A stretch of 56,882 nucleotides of DNA from contig NZ_JAFBFG010000018.1 in the NCBI RefSeq assembly GCF_016909155.1, forward strand, positions 1 to 56,882, read 5' to 3'. The notes beneath the pieces are model-generated. The model saw only the letters and a program-made list of their open reading frames with translations, had not been told where the DNA came from and searched no databases. Positions 24,451-34,266 of this stretch are shown here, one piece after another. The translations under genes were made by a program, and so were the position numbers. Position 1 is the first letter of the stretch. Each line of letters starts with the position of its first letter. The DNA is from Chryseomicrobium aureum (GTDB taxonomy: Bacteria; Bacillota; Bacilli; Bacillales_A; Planococcaceae).

Positions 24451-25926
24451 TTACTTCAACACAGACATCGGATTGATGTGCGTGCCGTTTTTAATGACTT
24501 CAAAGTGTAAGTGAGTGCCGGTAGAACGACCTGTGTTCCCCATTACACCAATTTTTGTTCCTTGTGGAACGGTTTGGCCTACTGAAACACTGATTGAGTT
24601 CAAGTGACCGTAGACTGTGCGGTAGCCGTTGTTGTGATCAATCACGACACGGTTTCCAAGACCACCCTCCACACCAGCTGCTACGACAACTCCATTATCA
24701 GAAGCTAAAATATCATAGCCGCTTGGACGTGCGATATCAATTCCTTGGTGCATACGACCCCAGCGGTGACCCATATGGCTCGAGATATACCCACCTTGTG
24801 CTGGCCAAGCGAATGATCCGCTTCCGCGAGAAGGCATCACTTTCGTACCTTTTAGTGTTACTTCATGTTGCACTTGCTTCGTAATTTCCTCTTCCACCAT
24901 GTCTTTGGCAGTCTCTTGGCCATTCACTTTTGTGATGGCATACGTCGCAATACGCTCGCCGGCTTCTCCTTTAGTTTTCACCTTGGTGTCGCCTTTGTAG
25001 AGCGTGTCTGTTTCTTCTACTACTTTATCAAATGCGATTTCTTCCTTCGCACGTTGCTCGTAAGTTGCTGTGAAGTTTAAAGCTGGGCGCAATACCGTGA
25101 CATTCAGCTCTTGGCCGATAGAGAGTGTCCCACCTTCTTCTAGTCCTTCATTCAATTCAATTAACTCGTTTGTAGAGAGGTTATGAGCACTTGCAATCTT
25201 TGAAATGACATCGCCTTGTTTGACTGTATATGTCTCTTGTTTCTCAACGCCCGTCAATAAACGTTCTGTTGCTTCGTCGACTGACAAGACCTCATCTGGC
25301 TTCACCGTCATAGTGGCACCGAACACGTTCTGTTCGATTGTTAAATCTTTAATTCGTGTTTCACCTGGCTGTAATTCGGGTACAGAATTACTAGTAGTGT
25401 TTTGAGCTTCCAAAAAGTTGAGCTCTTTCTCCGAAATGTAGTTCAACTTCACTTTCCGAAGCACTTCATTGTAAGCATCTAAATCTTTAACGTAGGCTGC
25501 CACCTCGTTATCGATTGAAATGGCGAATGCATTGGCATTCACTTCAATGAGGTCCTCTACTTGTTCTAAAGTAGTGGCGTCGTCCGTAGCAGGTGTAAAT
25601 ACTTTCTCTTCAACCACCGAGAAATTATTACCAGCTGTTAACGAAAGACCTTCGAACTGTGATTTGGAAGCTTCTATTTTTTTGCGCTTCAATTGCTCGA
25701 CTTCGTTTTTGTCTGAGATCGCACCTACGTACTGATCTTCTGTATATATATGATAGATTGTAGTCAAATTACTATCTGCAGTTTCATCTGCAAAAGCGAA
25801 GTTGACGGACAACCCAGAAAGCAATACTACTGTGATGGCTGCTTTCTTTATCACATTGGTTTTCTTCCTAGAAAGTCCGTCTGTCGATAAAACAGCCGAT
25901 TCTTCCTTCGATTTATTCCAAAACAT
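24451..25926 (-). CDS. Secreted M23 peptidase with LysM and G5 domains
   Basis: A cell-wall endopeptidase of the LytM/M23 type. From ATG at 25926 (AAGGAG upstream) the 491 residues hold a basic N-terminus and signal or anchor helix (about 26-46, ending NFAFA), a helical region, LysM (232-279, TYTVKQGDVISKIA) for glycan binding, G5 (about 283-361), and the M23 domain (about 376-491) with zinc ligands H393, D397, H472 and H474 (HLH). The long upstream open frame (to 26082) lacks a start signal. It lies upstream of walR on the same strand, and a sequence resembling a WalR box is found at 26023-26039, so control by WalR is plausible. Confidence 0.92.
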   Translation of the reverse strand: MFWNKSKEESAVLSTDGLSRKKTNVIKKAAITVVLLSGLSVNFAFADETADSNLTTIYHIYTEDQYVGAISDKNEVEQLKRKKIEASKSQFEGLSLTAGNNFSVVEEKVFTPATDDATTLEQVEDLIEVNANAFAISIDNEVAAYVKDLDAYNEVLRKVKLNYISEKELNFLEAQNTTSNSVPELQPGETRIKDLTIEQNVFGATMTVKPDEVLSVDEATERLLTGVEKQETYTVKQGDVISKIASAHNLSTNELIELNEGLEEGGTLSIGQELNVTVLRPALNFTATYEQRAKEEIAFDKVVEETDTLYKGDTKVKTKGEAGERIATYAITKVNGQETAKDMVEEEITKQVQHEVTLKGTKVMPSRGSGSFAWPAQGGYISSHMGHRWGRMHQGIDIARPSGYDILASDNGVVVAAGVEGGLGNRVVIDHNNGYRTVYGHLNSISVSVGQTVPQGTKIGVMGNTGRSTGTHLHFEVIKNGTHINPMSVLK

Positions 25927-26022
25927 GATAAAGCTCCTTCCGTTTGTAAACACACTCTGGCATTTTTCATGCCCTTCTAATTTACCATATCCATTTATGC
26001 AAAGTGAACGAATAGACCCGTT

Positions 26023-26039
26023 TGTAATCAAAATGTGAA
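26023..26039 (+). promoter_or_regulatory. Possible WalR box
   Basis: TGTAAT-N5-TGTGAA resembles the WalR consensus TGTWAH-N5-TGTWAH with one mismatch. It lies about 100 bp before the M23 peptidase gene but in the opposite direction to transcription. Confidence 0.4.
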
Positions 26040-26161
26040 ATAGATTCCAGTTCCTACAATTTACTAGAAGTATTTGGTTCACTTCTATGAAATACTAACT
26101 AATTTATATTTCAATTATTTCAGTACTTCTCTGAATTGCGCGAAATTATACAGAATAAGAC

Positions 26162-26199
26162 AAAAAAAGACCTCTTCTTAGCAACTGCTAGGAAGAGGT
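26162..26199 (-). terminator. Terminator of purA
   Basis: Arms around CCTCTTC/GAAGAGG (26171-26198, one mismatch) are followed by seven T on the minus strand, directly after the purA stop. Confidence 0.85.
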
Positions 26200-26205
26200 T
26201 TTGTA

Positions 26206-27492
26206 TTAGCGCCAAACGCTAGAAACGATATTTGTTTGTGTACGGTCTGGACCAACCGAGAAGATTGAAACTTGAACGCCTGTTAATTGAGCGATTCGCT
26301 CTAAGTAGTGACGTGCGTTGTCCGGTAGTTCGTCAAGTGACTTGCAAGACGTCACGTCTTCTGACCAGCCTGGCATTTCTTCATAGACTGGCTCACAGTC
26401 TGCAAGCATACGTAGGTTTGCTGGGTATTCTGTGATCAACTCACCTTTGTAGCTATACGCTGTACAGATCTTCACTGTCTCAAGACCACTTAATACGTCG
26501 ATTGAGTTCACCGTTAAGTCAGTCAATCCACTCACGCGGCGTGCATGGCGAACGACGACAGAATCAAACCATCCGATGCGGCGTGGGCGACCCGTTGTTG
26601 TTCCGTACTCTTTTCCGACTTCGCGGATTTGGTTGCCGATTTCATCAAACAATTCTGTTGGGAAAGGACCGTCACCAACACGTGAAGTGTACGCCTTACA
26701 TACACCGACAACGTGAGAGATCTTTGTTGGACCGACACCTGCTCCGATTGTCACGCCACCTGCTACTGGGTTAGACGATGTAACGAATGGATACGTCCCT
26801 TGGTCGATGTCTAACATAACACCTTGTGCGCCTTCAAACAGAACACGACGGCCTTCATCTAAAGCATCGTTCAATACTTTTGATGTATCGGTTACATACT
26901 TCTCAATTTCTTGTCCGTATGCATAGTATTCTTCAAGAATATCCTCAAGTTTGAAGCCTTCTGTTTCGTAGAACTTTTCAAACATGCGGTTTTTCTCTTT
27001 TAAGTTTAAGTCTAGTTTCTCTTTAAATGTCTCGTAGTCTAAAAGGTCAGCCATACGGATTCCTACACGTGCTGCTTTGTCCATGTATGCCGGGCCGATT
27101 CCTTTTCCTGTCGTGCCGATTTTATTCGCACCACGACGGGCTTCCTCCACTTCGTCTTGCTTCAAGTGGTACGGTAAGATGACGTGGGCACGGTTAGAGA
27201 TACGCAAGTTGTCTGTGCTCACTCCGCGCTCATGAAGACCTTTCAACTCTTTCACAAGAGCTTTTGGATCTACAACCATCCCGTTTCCGATGACTGAGAT
27301 TTTATCTTTATAGAAGATACCTGATGGAATCAAGTGCAGTTTGTATGTCTCTCCACCGAAAATGATCGTGTGACCTGCGTTATTTCCACCTTGGTAACGT
27401 GCAATTACTTCTGAATGCTCTGAAAGAAAGTCTGTGATTTTCCCTTTTCCTTCGTCTCCCCATTGGGTTCCTACAACTACGACTGATGGCAT
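26206..27492 (-). CDS. purA: Adenylosuccinate synthetase
   Basis: PurA makes adenylosuccinate from IMP, aspartate and GTP, the first step from IMP to AMP. The GTP/IMP loop [10 protein letters not shown] is at about residues 8-17, followed by [23 protein letters not shown] and the C-terminal [14 protein letters not shown]. Length is 428 residues, normal for the family. ATG at 27492 has GGAGG eight bases upstream; the open frame to 27501 begins inside the ribosome binding site. A promoter with two PurR-type boxes lies upstream. The gene stands alone between two transcription units. Confidence 0.97.
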   Translation of the reverse strand: MPSVVVVGTQWGDEGKGKITDFLSEHSEVIARYQGGNNAGHTIIFGGETYKLHLIPSGIFYKDKISVIGNGMVVDPKALVKELKGLHERGVSTDNLRISNRAHVILPYHLKQDEVEEARRGANKIGTTGKGIGPAYMDKAARVGIRMADLLDYETFKEKLDLNLKEKNRMFEKFYETEGFKLEDILEEYYAYGQEIEKYVTDTSKVLNDALDEGRRVLFEGAQGVMLDIDQGTYPFVTSSNPVAGGVTIGAGVGPTKISHVVGVCKAYTSRVGDGPFPTELFDEIGNQIREVGKEYGTTTGRPRRIGWFDSVVVRHARRVSGLTDLTVNSIDVLSGLETVKICTAYSYKGELITEYPANLRMLADCEPVYEEMPGWSEDVTSCKSLDELPDNARHYLERIAQLTGVQVSIFSVGPDRTQTNIVSSVWR

Positions 27493-27539
27493 GATCAGCA
27501 CCTCCGCTAGACACTGTGTGTCCTATTTCAAACAGTATC

Positions 27540-27568
27540 AGTGTATCAGCGTATGCCCATTCCGTCAA
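27540..27568 (-). promoter_or_regulatory. purA promoter
   Basis: On the minus strand -35 TTGACG (27568-27563) and -10 TACACT (27545-27540) are 17 bp apart. Confidence 0.7.
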
Positions 27569-27571
27569 CCC

Positions 27572-27615
27572 ATTTACGAACATCTGAATTGTCTAAATTG
27601 TAAACGTTCGTGTTT
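27572..27615. promoter_or_regulatory. PurR operator: two inverted PurBoxes
   Basis: ATTTACGAACATC (27572-27584) and, inverted, AAACGTTCGTGTTT (27602-27615) resemble the PurBox AWWWCCGAACWWT. Their inverted arrangement and spacing match the B. subtilis operators, and they sit just upstream of the -35. Confidence 0.65.
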
Positions 27616-27661
27616 AGGTGCTGATTCTTTATAAAAAGTCACGATTTCAAAGTTTTTTGTA

Positions 27662-28036
27662 TTATTCTTCACCAATTGTTAAAGTCACGCCACGTTTTTC
27701 CTGTTCCCCATCCATTATCTTGATGTATGCCACATTCTCTTCCTGCCACTCAATAGCAATAGACGGATTTGCATAGCCATCTATCGGCATATATAGCATG
27801 CTCATGTCTTCAATTTCTTGTTCCCAACGTCCATAGTACACTTCATATGGCTCGCCCCCTCCAGGTTCAATAATCTCCACACGATAGTCCCCATTAGGCG
27901 ATACGCTCTCCATTCCTGAAGAAGACATTTCTACTACACTTTCTCGTGGGGCTAAGGTGAAAAAGGCAAAAACTCCGATGATGCTTAAAATGATGAAAAT
28001 GACGACGGCAAACAGACAACCCATCAAGCTTTTCAT
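27662..28036 (-). CDS. Small membrane-anchored protein of unknown function
   Basis: 124 residues with one hydrophobic helix at about 8-29 (FAVVIFIILSIIGVFAFF), then an extracellular domain with SPNGDYRVEIIEPGG, YYGRWEQE and a C-terminal beta-rich end. The pattern resembles the DUF5412-type proteins of Bacillota, but I am not certain. ATG at 28036 follows AAAGGAG by eight bases; the GTG at 28045 is too close. It stands alone between dnaB and purA with no clear partner. Confidence 0.7.
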   Translation of the reverse strand: MKSLMGCLFAVVIFIILSIIGVFAFFTLAPRESVVEMSSSGMESVSPNGDYRVEIIEPGGGEPYEVYYGRWEQEIEDMSMLYMPIDGYANPSIAIEWQEENVAYIKIMDGEQEKRGVTLTIGEE

Positions 28037-28089
28037 TGCATCCACTCCTTTTCGTTTGTAACTATACGTTTTAGTCCTCTAAAAAGTTA

Positions 28090-28117
28090 CAAAAAAAGCC
28101 CCCTATTGTTAGGAGGC
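28090..28117 (-). terminator. Terminator of the yybS-gdpP-rplI-dnaB unit
   Basis: Arms TAGGAGGC/GCCCCCTA (28110-28117 with 28098-28105, one G-U pair) followed by seven T on the minus strand. The dnaB stop codon lies within the hairpin. Confidence 0.8.
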
Positions 28118-29467
28118 AGGCGGAGCCGAATGTTGGCTCCAATCAATATTGACAAATTTGTTGAACTCTTTAACGAACGCAAGTGTGACAGTACCAGTTG
28201 GACCATTCCGCTGCTTCGCAATAATGATTTCAATCATGTTCTGATTTTCAGTCTCTTTGTCGTAGTAATCTTCACGGTACAAGAAGGATACGATATCGGC
28301 ATCTTGCTCGATCGAACCCGACTCACGTAAATCGGACATCATCGGACGCTTGTCTTGTCGTTGCTCTACTCCACGAGAGAGCTGCGACAAGGCAATAACG
28401 GGTACTTGCAACTCACGTGCTAGTGCTTTTAGAGAACGGGAGATTTCCGATACTTCCTGTTGACGGTTCTCGCCTTTGCCGCCAGACCCTTGGATCAGCT
28501 GCAAGTAATCGATCAAAATCATGCCAAGACCATACTCCTGCTTCAAGCGACGACATTTTGCACGAATTTCGGTTACTCGGATACCTGGTGTATCATCGAT
28601 AAAGATTCCGGCGTTTGAAAGACTTCCCATCGCCATCGTGAGCTTCTTCCAATCCTCGTTCGTCAAGGCACCTGTACGAAGTACCTGGGCGTCGATGTTT
28701 CCTTCCGCACAGAGCATACGCATAACAAGCTGTTCAGCACCCATCTCGAGACTGAAGATGGCGACATTTTCATCGGTCTTCGTCGCGACGTTTTGTGCCA
28801 CGTTCAGTGCGAAGGCCGTCTTACCAACAGATGGCCGGGCAGCTACTATGATCAAATCATTGCGTTGGAAACCGGCTGTGATGCGGTCGAGATCCCGGAA
28901 CCCTGTCGGAACCCCGGTGATATCGCCTTTCCGAGAATGCAACTGCTCAATATTGTCATAAGTCTGCACTAAGACATCTTTGATGTTTTGAAAGTCTCCT
29001 GCATTTTTTCGACTGGAGACGTCCATCATCTTCTTCTCAGCTTCTGATAACACAGCGGCTACTTCATCCTCGCGCGTGAAGCCGTCTTCTACAATACTTG
29101 TAGCTACACGGATCAGGCGACGCAGAAGCGCCTTCTCTTCGACGATACGGGCATAGTAGATGATGTTTGCAGCTGTCGGTACTGCATTTGCTAATTCACT
29201 TAAATAAGCAATTCCACCGACGTCTTCGAGCTCTTTCTTTGCCGAGAGCTCCTCTGTGACCGTGACGACGTCTATCGCCTTCCCTTGGTCACTGAGACGA
29301 ATCATCGTGTGGAAAATACGCTGATGGGCCGTGCGATAGAAATCATCGGGTACGAGGACCTCTGCCGCCGTAATCAGCGCCTGTGGTTCTAAAAAGATGG
29401 CACCGATAACGGATTGTTCAGCTTCGTGATTATGGGGGGGAACTCTGTCCATGAACGGCTCGCTCAT
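28109..29467 (-). CDS. dnaB: Replicative DNA helicase DnaB (called DnaC in Bacillus)
   Basis: The hexameric helicase that unwinds DNA ahead of the replisome. An N-terminal primase-binding helical domain (about 1-110) is followed by a RecA-like motor with Walker A ARPSVGKTAFALN (about 207-220), Walker B GLGMILIDYLQLI and the SRSLKALARELQVPVIALSQLSR segment. At 452 residues it is full length. It follows rplI by 12 bp, the standard Bacillus order. A GGAG-like site precedes the ATG. Confidence 0.97.
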   Translation of the reverse strand: MSEPFMDRVPPHNHEAEQSVIGAIFLEPQALITAAEVLVPDDFYRTAHQRIFHTMIRLSDQGKAIDVVTVTEELSAKKELEDVGGIAYLSELANAVPTAANIIYYARIVEEKALLRRLIRVATSIVEDGFTREDEVAAVLSEAEKKMMDVSSRKNAGDFQNIKDVLVQTYDNIEQLHSRKGDITGVPTGFRDLDRITAGFQRNDLIIVAARPSVGKTAFALNVAQNVATKTDENVAIFSLEMGAEQLVMRMLCAEGNIDAQVLRTGALTNEDWKKLTMAMGSLSNAGIFIDDTPGIRVTEIRAKCRRLKQEYGLGMILIDYLQLIQGSGGKGENRQQEVSEISRSLKALARELQVPVIALSQLSRGVEQRQDKRPMMSDLRESGSIEQDADIVSFLYREDYYDKETENQNMIEIIIAKQRNGPTGTVTLAFVKEFNKFVNIDWSQHSAPPAS

Positions 29468-29479
29468 CTTATTCGCTCC

Positions 29480-29926
29480 TTACTCTTCAGTTACGTGAAC
29501 TTTCAATATTGCCGTGACGTCTTGGTGAAGTTTAACAGGTACGTTTGTGTAACCGAGTGTACGGATTGCATCGTCAAGTTCCATCTTGCGTTTGTCGACT
29601 TTGATACCGTGCACTTTTTCAAGAGCGGTTGCCACTTGCTTTGTCGTCACAGATCCGAACAGACGGCCGTCTGCTCCAGATTTCGCTTTTAATTCAACCG
29701 TCAATGCTTCGAGCTCCTCTTTCAATGCTTCTGCATTCGCAAGCTCTTGTGCGGCTTGTTTTTCCGTCAATTTCTTTTGGCCTTCTACTGCTGAAAGTGC
29801 AGATGATGTTGCTTCTACAGCATAGCCGTTCTTAATCAAGAAGTTATGCGCATAGCCGTCTGCTACGTTTTTGATTTCGCCTTTTTTGCCTTTACCTTTT
29901 ACATCTTTTAAAAATACAACTTTCAT
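29480..29926 (-). CDS. rplI: 50S ribosomal protein L9
   Basis: L9 bridges the base of the L1 stalk and an adjoining ribosome. The 148 residues start [21 protein letters not shown], the family signature, with the long connecting helix (about 40-75) and the C-terminal domain [13 protein letters not shown]...[17 protein letters not shown]. The start overlaps the gdpP stop by 4 bp (ATGA), so it is translationally coupled. Confidence 0.97.
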   Translation of the reverse strand: MKVVFLKDVKGKGKKGEIKNVADGYAHNFLIKNGYAVEATSSALSAVEGQKKLTEKQAAQELANAEALKEELEALTVELKAKSGADGRLFGSVTTKQVATALEKVHGIKVDKRKMELDDAIRTLGYTNVPVKLHQDVTAILKVHVTEE

Positions 29927-31899
29927 TGGTCAGTTCCTCCTTGCGTAATTCGGTCAATGCTTTCTTTTACTTGGTCGATAGCTTCTGCGACCGTTATGTT
30001 TTCAAGAAGCGTAGCAGCATTCGTTAAATGACCGCCACCTCCTAAGTTTTCCATTACGAGTTGCACATTGACGTCTCCGAGTGAACGAGCACTGATTCCG
30101 ACTTTAGATTCATCTCTGCGCCCGATGACAAAGGATGCGCGTACATCGTTCATCGTCAATAAGATATCTGCAGTTTGTGCGAGCAGGATTTGATTGTACA
30201 CCGCTTCTTCAGGTGCATGTGCAATTGCAATCCCCTCGTGATAAAACTCGACAGACTGGATAATTTTCGCACGTTCTACGTACGTATCAAGGTCTTCTTT
30301 TAGTAGGCTCTGTACAAGTACGGTGTCTGCGCCATTCGTACGCAGGTACGACGCCGCTTCAAACGTACGAGCACCGGTGCGTAATGTAAAGCTCTTCGTA
30401 TCTACCGTGATCCCTGCAAGCATCGAGGTCGCCTCGAGCATCGTCAATTTATCATGCTTTGGTTGATATTCGATGAGCTCGGTTACTAATTCTGCTGTAG
30501 AAGATGCATACGGCTCTAAATAGACAAGTAACGTATTTTCGATGAATTCTTCCCCGCGACGGTGGTGGTCAATGACGACGACTTTTTCCGCCTTCTGCAA
30601 CAACCGGTCATCAATGACGAGACTCGGCTTATGCGTATCGACAACGACAAGAAGTGTTTTGTCCGTCATCCGGTTCAACGCTTCTTCTGGTGTGATGAAG
30701 CGTGAGTAGAGTGACTCGTTTTGCTTGATTTCATGCATCAAACGCAAAACGCTCTTATCAAGCTCTTGGAAGTCAACAACAACAAATCCATCGACCTTGT
30801 TCATCTCAGCCATCTTCCGTACACCAACAGCGGCTCCGATTGAGTCCATATCCGGTAAACGGTGGCCCATGACGAGAACTTGGTCACTATCTTGAATCAA
30901 GTCACGCAGTGCGTGGGAAATAACGCGAGCTCGTACCCGTGTACGTTTCTCCACAGGATTTGTTTTGCCTCCGTAGAACTTTACTTTTCCATCTGCTTGT
31001 TTGATTGCGACTTGGTCTCCTCCGCGCCCTAGTACTAGGTCTAGACTGGACTGCGCGAGTTCTCCAAGCTCCACAAGAGATGTGGATGATGTCCCGACAC
31101 CGGCACTTAGTGTCACTCCGTGCCCAAATGTCGTCGTCACGTCTCGAATTTCATCGAGAATGCTAAATTTCGTCTTCTCAAGCGTTAATAGGATCGATTC
31201 GTTCAACACTGCGATGAAGCGGTCAGACGCCACGCGTTTCACGAAGATACCATACTCTGCACCCCAATGATTCACAGTGGACGTGATCAAGCTGTTCAGT
31301 TGCCCACGTACTTGGTCGTCCATGCCTTGCGTGATTTCATCGTAGTTATCGATGAACAAAATTCCAATAACCGTACGGTCGCCATAATAGAGCGTCTCGA
31401 TTTCAACTTGTTCTGTGACATCGAAGAAATAGAGCAGCTTCTCTTCTGGCTTATAAAATACTTTGTAACTGTTGTCGCCGATTTCAACCGTACTGTCGTT
31501 GATCTCTTCCGAATTCAATACAGACGGAATTTGATCAGACAAGTCATGCACATCTAACCCAATAAGGGAGTCTTGCGGCATTTGCTTCGTCATATAGGGA
31601 TTTGCCCATTCAATGACTTGTGCTTCGTTTAGTAAGACGATTCCGATCGGCATCTCCAGCAGGGCTTCTTCCCCTACCTTCTTTAACCGGTATGACATCG
31701 TTTCAATATGTTTTTCAGTCTCTTGATAGACCCGGTTTTCCGTCACCCATGCGTAACCCGATACAACGGCTACGAGGAGTCCGAAAAGCACGCCGACCCA
31801 AAGGGATTGGGAGAAAAGAATGACTGTTGCGACAACGCCTAGAATGGCAAATAAGACGATGCTATAGCGCATTGGTCGTTTCCGGAAAAAAGTGGCCAT
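29923..31899 (-). CDS. gdpP: Cyclic-di-AMP phosphodiesterase GdpP
   Basis: GdpP hydrolyses c-di-AMP to pApA and so affects potassium balance and wall stress. From ATG at 31899 (AAGGAG upstream) the 658 residues hold two membrane helices (about 15-55), a PAS domain, a degenerate GGDEF domain, and a DHH/DHHA1 domain. The DHH metal motifs are [19 protein letters not shown] and VVIDHHRRG, and the C-terminal substrate motif is [10 protein letters not shown]. The extra upstream codons to 31944 overlap yybS and have no start signal. It is placed between yybS and rplI as in other Bacillales. Confidence 0.95.
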   Translation of the reverse strand: MATFFRKRPMRYSIVLFAILGVVATVILFSQSLWVGVLFGLLVAVVSGYAWVTENRVYQETEKHIETMSYRLKKVGEEALLEMPIGIVLLNEAQVIEWANPYMTKQMPQDSLIGLDVHDLSDQIPSVLNSEEINDSTVEIGDNSYKVFYKPEEKLLYFFDVTEQVEIETLYYGDRTVIGILFIDNYDEITQGMDDQVRGQLNSLITSTVNHWGAEYGIFVKRVASDRFIAVLNESILLTLEKTKFSILDEIRDVTTTFGHGVTLSAGVGTSSTSLVELGELAQSSLDLVLGRGGDQVAIKQADGKVKFYGGKTNPVEKRTRVRARVISHALRDLIQDSDQVLVMGHRLPDMDSIGAAVGVRKMAEMNKVDGFVVVDFQELDKSVLRLMHEIKQNESLYSRFITPEEALNRMTDKTLLVVVDTHKPSLVIDDRLLQKAEKVVVIDHHRRGEEFIENTLLVYLEPYASSTAELVTELIEYQPKHDKLTMLEATSMLAGITVDTKSFTLRTGARTFEAASYLRTNGADTVLVQSLLKEDLDTYVERAKIIQSVEFYHEGIAIAHAPEEAVYNQILLAQTADILLTMNDVRASFVIGRRDESKVGISARSLGDVNVQLVMENLGGGGHLTNAATLLENITVAEAIDQVKESIDRITQGGTDQ

Positions 31900-31912
31900 G
31901 CTACTCAACTCC

Positions 31913-32851
31913 TTACTTTTTTGAACTTGTGCCGATGTAGGCACGCAGACGGAAACCTAAATCAATGACTCCAATGATGACCACGATGGAATAGAACGGC
32001 ACTGACACAATCGTCGTTGCAATCGCGCCCCACTTTGGCCAACCTTGTTGATGGAAGTAATAATGAATCAAGGAAACCCCTTGTAAATACAGTAATGCCC
32101 GGAATACGAATAGGGCATTCACAACCGCCATTTCTCCGATTGTTCCGGCTTCAAATGTGCCAAGTAATGACAGCAAGGATACGATTAAATAATACCATAT
32201 CACTGCGCGTGGCAATTGAAAATGACGAAAGGCTGCAAAGCGCGGAATTGGCACTTTTAGTTTGCGTAGAATCGGAAGGGCGACTACGAGATAGACCCAA
32301 GCCGTCACAAATATTACCGCAATGAAATAGCCTGGTAAAACAAGAGCAAATGTCTGTAAGCTCGATGCTACAATTTGATTAAAGTCATCCGGCAATTGCC
32401 CGGCACTTTCCATCAAGTCCCCCACTTGGGAATACGTATCTCGAATTTGATCCATCATCTGTTCTAGTAAATTCACACCGAACAGAAATTGTGAGACAAG
32501 AATTTGTGTAAGTGTAGCTAAAATGAGTGTAATGGCTGTAGAGACGAGTAGAAAAACTTTTGATTTCTTCTCCGCCAGACCGTCTCCAATCATAAATCCG
32601 ACAGGGACAGTGACGAGGGCCACAAACAGACCTATATAGCCACCAAGTAGGATGGCAAGCAGTAAGCCAAGAACGGCTAAGAAAACAGCGTTAATGCGTG
32701 TATGGTTTGCACGAAACCAGGCAATGGGAACAACTGCGAGCAGTAGTCCAACTAGCCCAAGTACAGGCAGATACACGGCAATCAGGAGCAGCAACGTAAA
32801 GATCGATAGCGTACTCAAGCCATGTAGCCAGATTGATTTTTCTTGTTGCAT
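31913..32851 (-). CDS. yybS: YybS-family membrane protein (DUF2232)
   Basis: A 312-residue protein with about eight hydrophobic helices, including STLSIFTLLLLIAVYLPVLGLVGLLLA split over two N-terminal helices, and a long loop near residues 130-160. DUF2232 proteins sit next to gdpP in Bacillales; the function is unknown, with possible resemblance to small-molecule transporter subunits. The ATG has GAAGG upstream. The gap to gdpP is 13 bp, suggesting co-transcription. Confidence 0.88.
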   Translation of the reverse strand: MQQEKSIWLHGLSTLSIFTLLLLIAVYLPVLGLVGLLLAVVPIAWFRANHTRINAVFLAVLGLLLAILLGGYIGLFVALVTVPVGFMIGDGLAEKKSKVFLLVSTAITLILATLTQILVSQFLFGVNLLEQMMDQIRDTYSQVGDLMESAGQLPDDFNQIVASSLQTFALVLPGYFIAVIFVTAWVYLVVALPILRKLKVPIPRFAAFRHFQLPRAVIWYYLIVSLLSLLGTFEAGTIGEMAVVNALFVFRALLYLQGVSLIHYYFHQQGWPKWGAIATTIVSVPFYSIVVIIGVIDLGFRLRAYIGTSSKK

Positions 32852-32930
32852 AGGAACCTTCCTTCTCTCAAGATATCCCTACTATTTTATCATACTAAAG
32901 AGTGAAACGCTTTGAACACTCTAGGAACAA

Positions 32931-32965
32931 ATAAAACCACCTGCCCGGAATCCGGACAGGTGGTT
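32931..32965 (-). terminator. Terminator of the rpsF-ssb-rpsR operon
   Basis: Fourteen-base arms 32952-32965 and 32935-32948 with one mismatch, followed by TTTTATTTG on the minus strand. Confidence 0.88.
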
Positions 32966-32975
32966 GAGTAAGATC

Positions 32976-33212
32976 TTATCTCTCTTCAGCTGTGAATGGT
33001 AATAAAGCCATGATACGAGATACTTTGATCGCACGTGTAAGTTTACGTTGGTACTTCGCGCTAGTTCCTGTCACACGACGTGGAAGAATTTTTCCACGCT
33101 CAGACACGAATTTTTTCAACAAATCTACATCTTTGTAATCGATGTGCGTGATGTTGTTGCTAGTGAAGTAACAAACTTTACGGCGTCGTTTGCCTCCGCG
33201 ACGTGGTGCCAT
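32976..33212 (-). CDS. rpsR: 30S ribosomal protein S18
   Basis: S18 binds S6 and 16S rRNA in the platform of the small subunit. 78 residues from ATG at 33212 (GGAGG upstream), with the basic N-terminus [15 protein letters not shown] and the signature [22 protein letters not shown]. The cysteine at residue 13 is of the metal-binding or C+ type remnant. It is the third gene of rpsF-ssb-rpsR. Confidence 0.97.
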   Translation of the reverse strand: MAPRRGGKRRRKVCYFTSNNITHIDYKDVDLLKKFVSERGKILPRRVTGTSAKYQRKLTRAIKVSRIMALLPFTAEER

Positions 33213-33263
33213 ATTGGTTGCCTCCTTTTTCGTTATCAAGTAATCCGTTTGAGATGCCGATTG

Positions 33264-33782
33264 TTAGAACGGTAGATCGTCGTCAGAGACTTCAATCGGA
33301 CCGCTACTTGCAAATGGGTCATCATCCATACGGGTATAATTTTGCTGATTCGATGGTTGGTTTGAACCATACTGATTAGAATTGTTGTTGTAGTTGTTCG
33401 ACTGCGGTGCATTTCCGTAAGGAGCTGCTTGTTGTCCGCGATCGCCACCACCGCCAGATGCATTGCGTGGTTCTAAGAACTGTACGCTATCTGCAACAAC
33501 CTCTGTCGTATAGACGCGCTTGCCGTCTTGTCCTTCATAGCTTCCTGTTTGAATACGGCCTTCGACTCCAGCAAGGCTACCTTTTTTCAAGTAGTTTGCT
33601 GTGTTTTCAGCTTGTTTACGCCAAACAACACAGTTAATGAAATCTGCTTCACGTTCTCCTGATTGGCTTGAGAATGTACGGTTTACAGCAAGTGTAAAGC
33701 GTGCCACTGCTACGCCATTCGGTGTGTAACGCAGCTCCGGATCTTTCGTCAATCTGCCTACTAATACAACTCGGTTAATCAT
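33264..33782 (-). CDS. ssb: Single-stranded DNA-binding protein
   Basis: SSB coats single-stranded DNA and recruits replication and repair enzymes. The OB fold is at about 1-105 ([21 protein letters not shown] start). A glycine/asparagine/glutamine-rich linker (about 108-160) leads to the acidic tip SDDDLPF, the partner-binding tail. The 172-residue length fits SsbA. It lies between rpsF and rpsR. Confidence 0.97.
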   Translation of the reverse strand: MINRVVLVGRLTKDPELRYTPNGVAVARFTLAVNRTFSSQSGEREADFINCVVWRKQAENTANYLKKGSLAGVEGRIQTGSYEGQDGKRVYTTEVVADSVQFLEPRNASGGGGDRGQQAAPYGNAPQSNNYNNNSNQYGSNQPSNQQNYTRMDDDPFASSGPIEVSDDDLPF

Positions 33783-33818
33783 GCCTACAAACCTCCCTCG
33801 TCAGCGATCGTTGAATTC

Positions 33819-34109
33819 TTATTTCTCGTCAACGCGAACAGCAATGTGACGGATAATGTCTTCATTGATGTTAGCAAGACGTGTATACTCATCGATTGCT
33901 TTAGAATCTGCATTTACTTTAACGATTTGGTAGAAACCTTCACGCAAGTCATTGATTTCATAAGCTAAGCGGCGTTTGCCCCACTCTTTTGATTCGATGA
34001 TCTCAGCGCCATTTGAAGTAAGGATGTCGTTGAAACGCTCAACTAGAGCTTTCTTCGCCTCGTCTTCGATTGCTGGCTGGATAATGTACATTAATTCGTA
34101 CTGTCTCAT
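33819..34109 (-). CDS. rpsF: 30S ribosomal protein S6
   Basis: S6 pairs with S18 on the platform. The 96 residues start [17 protein letters not shown] and include [26 protein letters not shown] is eight or more bases upstream. It is the first gene of rpsF-ssb-rpsR; the upstream leader can fold into a hairpin near the ribosome binding site, in keeping with known S6:S18 autogenous control. Confidence 0.97.
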   Translation of the reverse strand: MRQYELMYIIQPAIEDEAKKALVERFNDILTSNGAEIIESKEWGKRRLAYEINDLREGFYQIVKVNADSKAIDEYTRLANINEDIIRHIAVRVDEK

Positions 34110-34121
34110 CTATTCTGCACC

Positions 34122-34162
34122 TCCCTATGGACTTTGGCCGGTTTTGAGGCCGGCAAGGAGTA
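34122..34162 (-). promoter_or_regulatory. Candidate S6:S18 leader hairpin
   Basis: On the minus strand GCCGG...CCGGC forms an inner stem, and CTCC upstream can pair with the GGAG of the rpsF ribosome binding site. S6:S18-binding leaders are known before rpsF in many bacteria; the match to that motif was not computed. Confidence 0.45.
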
Positions 34163-34188
34163 AGTAATTGTATTACTCACATCAATGA

Positions 34189-34217
34189 ATTGTATCATAT
34201 TGGGAAGTGGAATGCAA
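34189..34217 (-). promoter_or_regulatory. rpsF operon promoter
   Basis: -35 TTGCAT (34217-34212), 17 bp, -10 TACAAT (34194-34189) on the minus strand. Confidence 0.6.
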
Positions 34218-34224
34218 TGTATAA

Positions 34225-34261
34225 AAAAAGAGAAACTCAGCAGTAAGCTGAATCCCTCTTT
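34225..34261 (-). terminator. Terminator of ychF
   Basis: Stem around AAAGAGGGATTCAGC/GCTGAGTTTCTCTTT with seven T on the minus strand, directly after the ychF stop. Confidence 0.8.
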
Positions 34262-34266
34262 GTTAG

